Positions 53,201 to 64,000 of a stretch of 64,000 nt of DNA are shown piece after piece; the stretch's first letter is position 1; every line of letters begins with the position of its first letter. Origin of the DNA: Linanthus parryae (taxonomy: Eukaryota > Streptophyta > Magnoliopsida > Ericales > Polemoniaceae); the NCBI GenBank assembly GCA_023055425.1, contig JALGPY010000034.1:1988584-2052583 (forward strand), written 5' to 3'. The notes below the pieces were generated by a model. It saw nothing but the letters and a program-made list of their open reading frames with translations, was not told the DNA's origin and ran no database searches. A program made the position numbers and the translations under genes.

Positions 53201-54548
53201 AACTTTATAATGTATTTCCCTTTAAAATGCCACTTATTTTGGTTTCTTCGTCGATGGAATGACTCGGGGTGTCACCATGTGTCCTGGAAAACATGCCAAG
53301 GACAGTGCTGGGAGTTACTTTGAAATGGCTTCAAGTTTTGCTCCTCTAAGTGACATAAAGGGGCAAAAATCGAATGAAAACTCGATAATTGTACGAGTTT
53401 AGCCATGAAATGTGCCCCCAGCATGCCAACTCTGATTTAATGTTGTATTTGGGTCATTTTAACAAGACTGGGAGTTTTGAGGTCACACTCAACCATGGGA
53501 CTTGAACACCGAGGGATAAGGGTGTAACCGACTATCGACATTGTGAGACTTGACGTCGTGAGAAGTGACCGTGTGTTGTAGGTATCAGAATTGGTCTTAA
53601 AATGTCACATAGTGCTAGCATGTGTTGAGTGGTGGCACAAATGAGATGCATAGACGTCAATCAAACTCAGTTTGGGTAACGCGTACCCGTTGGAAACATT
53701 GTTCTTTCCCATTAACTACATCACCAGCACAATTCTGTACCCAATTTGAGGGCTTTGTGCCTGCCTTGTGTTTGTACCATGCATGGCAGTGTGCACAACC
53801 TCCAAAAACCCACAAATTGGCATCTTTGAGTATTGAGTTGATGGAGTATTAACAACTCATTCTAAAAAAATGCATGCACCTTCTTAAATGCTAAACCCTA
53901 GAAAGGGGTCAATCTTAAACTTTAAAATGTATATCCCTTTAAAATGCCACTTATTTTGGTTTCTTCGTCGATGGAATGACTCGGGGTGTCACCATGTGTC
54001 CTGGAAAACATGCCAAGGACAGTGCTGGGAGTTATTTTGAAATGGCTTCAAGTTTTGCTCCTCTAAGTGACATAAAGGGGCAAAAATCGAATGAAAACTC
54101 GATAATTGTACGAGTTTAGCCATTGAATGTGCCCCCAGCATGCCAACTCTGATTTAATGTTGTATTTGGGTCATTTTAACAAGACTGGGAGTTTTGAGGT
54201 CACACCCAACCATGGGACTTGAACACCGAGGGATAAGGGTGTAACCGACTATCGACATTGTGAGACTTGACGTCGTGAGAAGTGACCGTGTGTTGTAGGT
54301 ATCAGAATTGGTCTTAAAATGTCACATAGTGCTAGCATGTGTTGAGTGGTGGCACAAATGAGATGCATAGACGTCAATCAAACTAAGTTTGGGTAACGCG
54401 TACCCGTTGGAAACATTGTTCTTTCCCATTAACTACATCACCAGCACAATTCTGTACCCAATTTGAGGGCTTTGTGCCTGCCTTGTGTTTGTACCATGCA
54501 TGGCAGTGTGCACAACCTCCAAAAACCAACAAATAGGCATCTTTGAGT
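50237..54548 (+). repeat. Satellite-like array: six 717-bp units
   Basis: The word 'atctttgag' recurs at 50237, 50954, 51671, 52388, 53105, 53822 and 54539, always exactly 717 bases apart, so the array has six full units and a 10-base seventh start. Units differ only by scattered substitutions: 'ctagcatgtg' in units 1, 5 and 6 against 'ctagtatgtg' in units 2-4. I see no length change. Outer units carry the most private changes (for example 'attagcaactc' in unit 1, 'cattgaatg' and 'aaactaagttt' in unit 6), as expected under unequal crossing-over. A 65-codon ORF (MLSGGTNEMHRR...) occurs in the first five units and is stopped in the sixth. I do not call it a gene. Confidence 0.95.
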
Positions 54549-55043
54549 TAACCAATTGATGAACAAACAAAAAGTTAATAAAATTTTACAGTGATGAGTG
54601 TATTAAAAAATAAGATAGAGTTCTCTCTAGAGTTCAGAATTATGGAAATTATATTAATATATTTAGAAGGAGATGTTAAGAGACAGTCAAATGCAAACGC
54701 AAAGATGGCGATACTTGTGTTTTCTACATTTGTACACACTGTCATGGCAATACTAATATAATAATATACCAATAATACAAAATAAAATTAATTATGACAC
54801 TCCACAACTAAAGAAATTAAAAAAACAATATGTTTGTTACGTTAAGATGGAGTCTTTAAAATATTTGTGTTTTTGTCTAAAAATGTAGATAGCTTTTTAT
54901 GAAAAATTTGAAATTTGCAAATTTTAATGTCAGTTGTCCCATCCTCTTCATTACTGGCAACCACACAACCAAATATCTCTCTCTCTCTCCGAGGTTTCTT
55001 CATTACTAGCAACCACAAACCAGACGAACCCAGACCAGCCCTA

Positions 55044-55096
<53 letters not shown>

Positions 55097-55139
55097 GTTT
55101 CCCGAATTCAACTTCCCCTTCCATCTCTATCACAAATCC
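54549..55139 (+). promoter_or_regulatory. Promoter side and leader of the plus HMG-box/Ulp1 gene
   Basis: AT-rich DNA leads into a CT-rich leader with a (TC)n microsatellite at 55051-55092. Leader and start context parallel the minus copy. Start site not determined. Confidence 0.45.
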
Positions 55140-58100
55140 ATGGCGGACCAGGAAGATACAGGCGTAGGGGAGCAGATTTCACCTTCCAAAGACATCGATA
55201 AGGTGATTTCAGATCTAAACCAGGAGGTAAGCTCGGTTAATTTGGAAGTCCTTTTAACTGCAAATCCCCTCACTCCTGTCTTGAACCCAACCAAAGATCG
55301 AGGATCTAGCCCTCGAGAACCAGTAGGAGATGGGGGCTCCAAAACAGAAGAGGGAAACTCCATCAAAACCAAAATTGGAGGTGGGGATTCAGATGAAGAG
55401 GCAAAAGAGGCACACCCTAACTCCACCGACGCAATTGGTAGACAAATCTGGGAAGATTCAACAAAAGTCCTTCCTTTATCAATGGTCGAAGGACCACAGT
55501 TCGAGGATGCTAGTGGCATAATCCAATTGGCCGATGCTGCTGCCTCAGTTGAGAAGAGAAAGAATCCAGAGACTATTGAAGAAGACATTGAGAGGAAGAA
55601 GAAAGCCAAGAAGCAGCTTCACTTCACTTCGGAGGAGGACAAAATTGTGAACATCCCAAGGAGGTCACCAAGGAAAAAGCCAGCCCCACCAAGACCATTG
55701 AAGAAAAGGGGAAAGAAAAAGGTTTCTAAGAAAAGGGGAAAGAGCTTAGAAGATGAAGTAAAGAACATCCAGCACACACCTGGATTTGACATGTTCATGT
55801 AAGTAATCTTCTGTTAAAAACATGAACTTTATTAAATATGCTATCTAAAGAATTGACCTTTCAAACTTTAGTAATGTGTTCTGCTGACTTTAGCTGTTAA
55901 TTGCTTTTTCTTAATTTTTGATAAATCTTACTATTGTTATAAAACTGATAGCCTTTTTTTGCAACTGTTTACATATGACTGTTAATTTGGGGGTTCCGTT
56001 AAATTGCGACTGTTTACATATGACAGTGAGGAGAGGAAATATGCTTTCAAATTGAGAGACAAGGATATGCCTCCCCAACTTTTGTTACAGATGTATGCCC
56101 TATTTTGCAATTTACCACGGGAGCAACGAGACAATTACGAGAAAAGGGCCTTGGAATCCTCTAGTGATGAGGATCATGATGTAAGCAAGTACAGCTTTGA
56201 GATGAGGAAGAATGAGAAGGACAAACAGATTGAACAGCAAGAAAATGATGAGGAGGAGTCAGATGAGGAGGAGTCAGATGAGGAAGAGAAGGAAGAGAAT
56301 GGAGATGTGGAGGAATACAAAGGAGATGAGGATGAGAGTGATGATGAAGCTCACCATGGCAATTCCATGAGTGCCTACATCAGATACAAGTATGATTTTA
56401 CTCTCGCAAAAAGTTTGTTTAAATTATGTGTCTCCTGATCTGCAGTTAATTTCTTATCTATTAGAACCTCAATCTAATATATTTACTGCCCTTTCTGTTA
56501 AAGTTTGCATGTTATTACTTCATCTCTAATGGCCAACCCAAGTTTAATTTTAATTGTTTGTTGCTGTTTTAGTTTATTGTATGCCTCTGTAAATTTAAAT
56601 TATGGGTTGATTTTCAGAAATGTGAGGATGCACAGTCTTCGGAAAATAGATCCTAAAATGAGGATGACCAAAGCGGTCCTACAAAGCATCAACTTGGAGT
56701 GGAAATGCATGACCAATATCCAGAAGGAACCTTATCTCACAGCGGCTCATCAAGAAAAAGACAAGCGGAAAAGAGAAGGTTCTTTGAAAAGGAAGTCGAC
56801 GGGGGAGAAGGAAAAGTTGAAGAAGAAGGCGGCTGAAGCCAAGCTGAAGGGTAAGTCAGTTAAAAAGTTGAAGAATCCAAGGCGATTTCAGAGTTACATG
56901 AGCCTGCCCTCTGTTCAGAATCTTTTTAAAGAAATGACGGTTGAACAGAAAGCATGGATGCACGAAGTGGGCCTTGGAGGACTACAGCACCTACAGATCA
57001 CGGAAACCCCAGAGAAATTCAACCAATTCATTTACAAGTGCTACGATACCGACGGGTACTTGACAGCGCACGGCCGCACCGTGGAGATAACACCGGAAGT
57101 TGTCGGGTGGCTATTTGGAATCCGATGCTACGGAGAAACAGAGTTCCCGGAGGTCGATCCGATGCTACTCCGCATAGTTGAAGAAAGTATCGGCCTCGTT
57201 AAGGACAACACAACTTTCGGTGAGTACGCGCCGTGGTTCAAGGCGGATGAGAACAGGCTGCTGTTGAATGATGAGTGGAAACGAAGGGCTGTTTGCTTGA
57301 TCTTGGGTGCACTGGGAATGCCGATAGGACGAGCAGGAGTCCGGAGAGGTCTTGCTAATCTTGTTGTTAATTTGGAGCACCTGAAAGAGGTAAACTGGGC
57401 AGCCTTATGGCTGGATCACTTCAAGACACAGCAAGTTAAGGCTCAGACTGGAACAACCCTTCGCGGAACTGGTTGCGTGCTGATTCCTTTGGTAAATCTC
57501 TAACTCTTTTTCAGTTATTTTGACCATGAATTTTAAAATATTAAGAGCACATTCTTAAATTCTGCCATCTCAATTTTACTTTTCTAGCTTTTGTACATGG
57601 AAAAGTTCTGCCCAAAGTATCTGGAAAACCCAAAAGGATGTCAGGATAAGGAAGCAATTCCAAGGTTGAAATTCTGGGAAACCTCTGATGTTTCCAAGAG
57701 ATGGAAGTATGTCCAACAAAACAACAATGTGAGTGAACTTTAACATTGACATTAAAGTGTCCTGTTTATATATTAAGATTACTATCTTAAGTTTATGTCT
57801 CTCAACTCTGTTTTTGTATGTAGTTGAAGTTGAAAAAAGCTGATGATGAGCCCAAAACTGAAAAAGTTGTTGCACCAGTAGTCCAACTACTGCCTCCACC
57901 TCTACCAGAGGATTTTTGGAAGTGCATTGTGGGACAGGTGGTTGAAAAGCTTGACAAAGAGTATCTTATGTCCCTGTGGAAGGAAAAGGAGAAGGAAGAA
58001 CAGAAGAAGAAGGAGGATGAGGAAGAAGAGAAGAAGAAGGAAGAAGAGAAGAAGAAGGAAGAAGAGAAGAAGAATGAAGAGGATGAGAAGAAGGAGGAAG

Positions 58101-59779
58101 AGGAAGGGGGTAAGAAAAAGGGGGAAGAGGAAGGAGCTCAGAAGAAGAAAGAGAAGGAAAAGTGTGAAGAAGAACTAAGAGCTAAGAAGAAGCAGAAGAT
58201 GGAGGAGGCTGAGGTTAACTCTCCCATGAAGGTGGTCTACACAATCAGCTCCAGCACTGAGGTAAATGTCTTAAAGTTGATATCTTAATATTTGAGATTT
58301 ATTTTTAAAGTTTTAACACCCCTAATGACTTTGTTGATTTATTAGGTGGCCTCCAATGTACCTCCCCAGCCATTCCTTGTTCATGGTTCTCCGAAGAACC
58401 CAAGGGGAAACTTGGTTGGGACTGTCCGGGGAAAGGCAGATCGGATCATTAGAGCGTCTTCGAGGATATCGTTGTATAAGCAACACATGAATCCTAAAGA
58501 ATTGACTCTTATCCCACCCATGCCTGAAGCAGAACAGTGCTGGCTCCATTACTACATGTCGCACAAGTATGCGAGCACGTACGAACACACCAACAAGAAT
58601 TTTTATCTTCCCCCAGAATTGGCAACGTAAGTTTTATTTACATTCAAACTTCCTAAATAATTCTTATGTGTGTCATGCATTATGTTTATACTTCTGGTTG
58701 TGTATCATATATAATATGCAGTGAGATAGTTGCTGATATGGGTGGCATGGCCAAACTGACGAGGTCGTCCGCTTGGCGCCTCCGGGATGAAAAATGGTTT
58801 GACGATGAGGTGATGGATGCTTACATGCAATTCCTTCATCTTCATGAACGTAGCCGGGAATTCCAAGGAATCAAGCGGATTTGGTTCCTCGGCACGTGTT
58901 ATTCTGTAAGTTCACTGCCTTGTCATTTTTATGATATGACTCAATTCAAAATTCATCTAGGAAAATACCTGATTAGTTATAATTTTTGTTCAGCCCACAA
59001 AAGTCCTCGAATACGTCAAGGCACACGAACAGTCGGGAGGAGAGTGGAGCGAGATGGGATACGTAAGTATTCCGAATACTATCAATACAAGCTACTTTGT
59101 TCTTTTGTATGACTTACTTTATCTTGAATTTTTAATGATTAGATCGCCGTTCCGTTGAATGTCGATCACCTGCACTGGTTCATGATGGTTATTTCTTTTG
59201 TTGACCAAGAAATATTCGTCTTGGACTCGCATACCGGCATGGGGTATTCTGAGGTCGACGTTGCTGCCAAAATTGGGCAAATGCACACAATGCTCACCAA
59301 CTACTCAGAATACAATGATGACATACGACGCTGGCAGGTGTGGTACATGAACGACGATGTTCCCCAGCAATCAAATGGGTAATAAGCTAACTACTTAACA
59401 TAGCTAACTAATCCATTTACATGTCTGTGATATATATTAAGGCTGCATTCTATTTTCATCTGTCAGGAATGACTGTGGTCCTCATGTCTGCTTCTTCATG
59501 AGTCATTTGAGGGACCTGATTCCAGTTCCAAAGAAGAAGTTCTCTGTCCAGGCTCCCAACCTCAGAATCTGGATTGCGAATGAAATGGGGAGATCGAGCT
59601 ATAACTGCGTATTTAACAAGAATTATCTTGGGTTAAAGGAACTGATGGAGGATGAGGACCACCGGTATGCATTTTACAGTTTGTACCGCAAGTTTTCGAC
59701 TGTTTCCTTTGTTGCATTGAGGTCTGCGGAGAAGAAGAAGAAGAAGAAGACGGCGGGGAAGAAGCAGCAGAAAAAGTAA
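55140..59779 (+). CDS. HMG-box and Ulp1 (C48) cysteine protease protein, intact, ten exons
   Basis: Exons 55140-55798, 56027-56389, 56618-57491, 57588-57728, 57824-58261, 58346-58626, 58722-58905, 58994-59062, about 59143-59378 and 59467-59779 join in phase with GT-AG introns: 3558 nt, 1185 residues, no stop. The HMG box spans exons 2-3 (about 330-400; MSAYIRYK, then LEWKCMTNIQKEPYLTA). A conserved domain follows (RRFQSYMSLPSV; GRTVEITPEVVGWLFGI; RRAVCLILGALGMPIGRAGV), then a Lys/Glu-rich stretch in exon 5. The C-terminal Ulp1-type protease has H1014, D1031, Q1079 and C1085 (DHLHW, FVLDS, PQQSNGNDCG). Ulp1 enzymes cleave SUMO-like modifiers; the substrate here is not known. Its divergent paralog is 45235-49834, and a Mutator-type transposase gene lies 1.5 kb downstream. 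It may be a transposon-carried accessory gene. Confidence 0.85.
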
Positions 59780-59870
59780 ATTTGTGTAATGTTGTTGTGA
59801 CTTTGTTTTACGAACAATGTTTCTGTCCTTTTGGATGTTGTGGGTTATTTTGGATGTCGCATCTTTTGTA

Positions 59871-61277
59871 CTCCTCATATGGCTTGGTAGTTAGCAGAGT
59901 TAAATCAACATTGATGAACCTTCAGCTTTTCCTGCCAAAGTGGCTATAACTGTATTATATTGTTTGTATGCTTCATTTATAATAGGCATTGAATGGTTCT
60001 GCTGCCCACAAAATAAGCTTAGTGAAAAGTTTCTCTTTAAACTATTAAAGATGATATCTTAAATCTTTAAGGGCAGTTAAAAATTTTAAAGATGCTCTCT
60101 AAAAAGTAAAATCAAGATTGTTAGATTCTCAACTCACTGACACCACGGTCTTGGTAGCTGAGGAATTTATTATATTACATCCATATATTAATGAGGAGAT
60201 AAACTTTTCAGAGATTTCGTATTCATTAAGGTAATAACTTAAAGCAATCTATGTGTCTTTAAAATTTTGTATCCAAAATAGTGCAATACTACCTTTTGGT
60301 TGTTGGGGTCTTCTTCTTTGAAAATCTGCTATTTTAAGGTATCTCACAATCTTAGATAGGATGGAACAGTTTCATATGAACACCTCATATGGCTTGGTAG
60401 TTAGCAGAATTAAAGTATCCTTGATGAAACTTCAGCTTTTCCTGCCAAAGTGGCTAGAATTTAAGGATATGGTTGGTCTGGCTCATTTATGTTAGGCATT
60501 GAATGGTTCTGCTGCCCACAAAATAAGCTTAGTGAACTTTTTCTCTTTAAACTATTAAGGTTGCTATCTTAAATCCTAGAACTGGGTTCGAGAATATTAA
60601 AGTTTCATCTCACTGACACCACAGTCTTGGTAGCTGAGGAATTTATTATACTACATCCATATATTAATGAGGAGATAAACTTTTCAGAGATTTCGTATTC
60701 ATTAAGGTAAAAAATTAAAGAGTTCTTCATGTCTTTAAAAATTTTGTATCCAAAATAGTGCAATACTACCTTTTGGTTGTTGGGGTCTTCTTCTTTGAAA
60801 ATCTGCTATTTTAAGGTATCTCACAATCTTAGATAGGATGGAACAGTTTCATATGAACACCTCATATGGCTTGGTAGTTAGCAGAATTAAAGTATCCTTG
60901 ATGAAACTTCAGCTTTTCCTGCCAAAGTGGCTAGAATTTAAGGATATGGTTGGTCTGGCTCATTTATGTTAGGCATTGAATGGTTCTGCTGCCCACAAAA
61001 TAAGCTTAGTGAACTGTTTCTCTTTAAACTATTAAGGTTGCTTTCTTAAATCCTGTAACTGGGTTCGAGAATATTAAAGTTTCATCTCACTGACACCACA
61101 GTCTTGGTAGCTGAGGAATTTATTATACTACATCCATATATTAATGAGGAGATAAACTTTTCAGAGATTTCGTATTCATTAAGGTAAAAAATTAAAGAGT
61201 TCTTCATGTCTTTAAAAATTTTGTATCCAAAATAGTGCAATACTACCTTTTGGTTGTTGGGGTCTTCTTCTTTGAAT
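59871..61277 (+). repeat. Three tandem copies of a 477-510-bp non-coding repeat
   Basis: 'cctcatatggcttggtagtt' begins copies at about 59871, 60381 and 60858 (spacing 510 and 477). The first copy is the most diverged; the second and third are nearly identical. The third is cut at about 61277, where the transposase leader begins. No ORF. The unit holds 'taaagtttcatctcactgac' and 'ctgctgcccacaaaataagc'. Confidence 0.9.
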
Positions 61278-61334
61278 ATAAGGTTGAGAAGGAGGTCAAT
61301 CTGAGAACCAGAAAGTGAAACAAACCAATTTCAG

Positions 61335-64000
61335 ATGAGAGGGAGGGAAATTTGTGAGAGTGGAGTTCGTGGCAAGGGTTTGGTATCTTTGCCTCATGAT
61401 TATGAGGAAGAAGAATACGATTTCGAGGTCTTAGATGAAGATGAATGTTTGGACATCACTCTTACAGAGAGCTATGGAGAAGATGCAACCAGAAACTCTA
61501 TTATGGAAGTTCCAAATGGAGAGATCATACCAGGTATGCTTTCTTACAGTTTAAGTTAATGACTGTAGTTATATAGATATTAATTTTAAGTTTTATGCAG
61601 GAATAATGGTTACCAAGGAAGATGTTATGGAAATGACTTTTGAAAATGAGGTTCAAGCTTATGACTGGTACAACCTCTACGCACTGATTCTTGGCTTCGG
61701 GATTAGAAGGTGCAACCGCCGGTACTTCGACCCGGAAACGAAAGAATGCATAAAGTCAAGGATATACGTGTGTGCCCGACAAGGCTTGCGCTCCGAGAAG
61801 GTCCTGTACAAAGAAAATAGGAAACGGGAGCATACCAGAAACACTAGGTGTGTATGCAAAGCTCGTGTAAAAATATCAAGAACTTCACCTACCGAGCCTT
61901 TTAAGGTGGTTCAATTCGAACCCGGTCATTCACACGAACTTTCGGAACCACAATGCGCGAGCAACCACCGGTCACACCGAAAGGTCTCTGAGGCTGATGT
62001 TGAACTGGTCAGATCTTTGAAGGAGGTGGGGATCAAGTATTGCCAAAGCTTTCTTTTGATGGTTAAACAAGCCGGCGGTTATAACAAGTTGGGTTACACA
62101 CAGAAAGATATTTACAATAAAATGGCCTCTATGGACAAGATATATTCAAATGAAGGAGATGGGCAGCAGACCTTGATGTACATTGACAGTTTGAAGCACA
62201 GTCACTATGGCGTGTTCAGGGAGTAAGTTTACTTCTTAACAATTAAGCGTGCTATCTTATCTGTTTATGTCTATTTACTGTTCAGTTAGGCTCATACTTA
62301 TTTGTTAAACTTACTTTCTGACCTGTTAGAGTTAACATCATTTATGTAACTAATCTTTCTGTTTCCCTAAGTGTTATTTATTTTTTTTGTAGGTTCAGAA
62401 CAGGTAAAAATCATGAGCTTGAAAGTGTTTTCTGGTGTGATAGGAGATCAGTGGTAGATTACCACAGATTTGGCGATGTACTCATTTTTGATGCAACGTA
62501 CAAGACCAATATCTATCAAAAACCATTTGTAATTCTATCTGGCGTGAACAATCACTACCAGACGACTATTTTTGCCTGTGCTTTTCTCAACGATGAGACG
62601 GCAGAAACATATGATTGGGTTTTGAAGTGCCTGATGAAGGTAATGAATGATAAGAAGCCTTTGTCCGTCATCACGGATGGCGATTTGGCAATGAGAAAAG
62701 CTATTATGGATAATTTCCCAGAGGCAAGACATCGTCTGTGTTCTTGGCATCTTTGTCGGAACGCCCAGGCTAATCTGAAGTTGGGAGATGGCTTCATGGT
62801 TGATTTTAAAAAGTGCTTGCATAGTAGGAAACCTGAAAAATTTTGGCATGATGATTGGCATGCAATGCTTACCAGATGGAACATTGCTGATAGGAATTGG
62901 GTCCAGGTCACATATATGAACCGCCACTTGTGGGCGGAGACATACTTGAAGGATCATTTTTTTGCGTTGCAAACGACGACCTCGAGATGCGAGAGCATCA
63001 ACAGTTTTGTCAAGGATTATATGTCCCACTCGGACAAATTGACCAATGCTTGCAAGGGATTCACGACAGGGGTTGACAAGCTACGCAACAACGAGCGTAA
63101 GGCACACCATCGCTCCGACCAATCAGACCCGGTGATAACAACAGGGTTCACGGAACTCGAACGCCATGCAGCAGAGGTCTTCACCGAAAATGTCTTCAAC
63201 ATGTTTAGGAAACAAGCTGCAAAGGGTGATGATTATAGAGTCTTTGAAGTCAAAACTGTTCCAGAAGAGAGCTTGGACTTGTTCTACGTGATGAGAGGTC
63301 AAATGAAGAGATCCGTGGTATGTACATCTGCTTCAATTTACATATTTATATACTATGTACTCGTGTACTGCATTTTTATTTCTAAATAATCTTGTCATGT
63401 TTCCTTAATGTTATCAATGCTATATTAAGTCTTAAAGTGTAACAAATAAGTATTAATGTCACAGTCTTTGAACTATTGTCCTCTTCTATCTAGTACCAGG
63501 TTACAATCTGTCTATCCTTGTGTTCATTTGTATTTTCATTTCCTTCTTAATTTCTAACCACCCTATCTTTTCTTGCTTCAGCAAGTTGTTCAATGTCGTC
63601 ATGATAATAGGCTTCTCCGTTGCACGTGTTTTCGTTGGGAAACATCGTATATGATTTGCAAACACATGTTGTTTGTTCTGAAACAAAAGGGAGTACAGAG
63701 GATCCCAAACTCTTTAATTGCCAAAAGGTGGACCAAAACTGACAAAGAATTCTACCGAACCGAGCCATCAATGAAGGAGCCTGTTGGGAAGAAAACTGAT
63801 GACCCAGATTTGCAAGCCATGCGCCGGGCTTCCTCGAGGAACGAAGTTCAACTGTATTACAGTTTGGGTTGTACTACTGGCGAGACAATGAGGTTCTTCA
63901 GAGAGCATATGGCCGACGGGATTCGGAAAATGCAGAGAATGGTTTCTAAAACTTTTCTGGGTACACAAGGAGCCGGGACACAAGGAGAGATTAAGAAGGA
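61335..64000 (+). CDS. FAR1-type Mutator-like (MULE) transposase or FRS protein, 3' end outside the window
   Basis: Exons 61335-61533, 61601-62222, 62393-63317 and 63582 to the window edge join in phase with GT-AG introns. Order: acidic N-terminus; FAR1-type DNA-binding zinc region (about residues 80-165; FGIRRCNRRYFD, then RCVCKARVKI and FEPGHSHEL); MULE transposase domain (from about 290) with catalytic D307 (FDATYKTN), D369 (VITDGDLAM) and E in RCESINSF; SWIM zinc finger in exon 4 (CTCFRWETSYMICKHML). No stop or frameshift is seen up to 64000, so it may encode active transposase or be a domesticated FAR1-related transcription factor. A tandem repeat lies directly upstream and the Ulp1-type gene 1.5 kb away on the same strand. 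The transposon's ends would decide between the two readings. Confidence 0.85.

Noticed and set aside
57576..57899. 107-codon minus-strand ORF
   Set aside because: Antisense to exons 4-5 of the intact Ulp1-type gene and spans their introns.

Overview
This is nuclear DNA of a flowering plant, most likely a eudicot. The evidence is genes with many short exons and clean GT-AG introns, a plant F-box/FBA gene, HMG-box/Ulp1-type genes, a FAR1-type Mutator transposase, and plant LTR retrotransposons (Ty1/copia, a small TRIM-like element, and a Tat-lineage Ty3/gypsy element with a second RNase H), plus a SINE and several MITEs. I cannot name the species. The window is repeat-dominated. Only the F-box gene (8286-9509), one HMG-box/Ulp1 gene (55140-59779), the transposase gene running off the right edge (61335-64000), and a small GRF zinc-finger ORF (44387-44776) look like intact genes.

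Left part. Positions 1-3365 are one copy of a duplicated block, repeated at about 39905-43870. Each copy has the end of a copia LTR with its gag start, then a roughly 1.1-kb foldback element. A hAT-type MITE (4296-4856) and a small LTR element (4869-6840) follow back to back, each with target-site duplications. The F-box gene lies at 8286-9509. A degenerate inverted copy of it (14771-15980, minus) has been split by a 14.6-kb Tat element (15981-30595, TSD ACTAC). Its missing 5' piece is at 30601-30717, beside a third, divergent F-box pseudogene (30724-31425, plus).

The Tat element carries gag-protease and pol on the plus strand, then a 54-bp tandem array, then a multi-exon gene on the opposite strand (25553-29279, with a further 5' UTR exon to about 29690) whose first exon encodes a plant mobile domain (PMD). 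Its introns have correct GT-AG ends only on the minus strand and chain in phase. The LTRs differ at four of 627 positions, so the insertion is young, yet gag-pol has a frameshift and three stops and the passenger gene has a 2-bp frameshift.

Middle part. Positions 31450-39000 hold decayed copia fragments in both orientations, pieces of F-box-flanking DNA and an unclassified repeat.

Right part. Two diverged HMG-box/Ulp1-protease genes face away from each other (45235-49834 minus, 55140-59779 plus). They flank a near-perfect array of six 717-bp units (50237-54538) with no length change between units. The minus copy has one premature stop. Downstream of the plus copy come about three copies of a 477-510-bp repeat and then a FAR1/MULE transposase gene. 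One hypothesis is that protease and transposase belong to one Mutator-like element family. The array may be an expanded satellite between the divergent genes.
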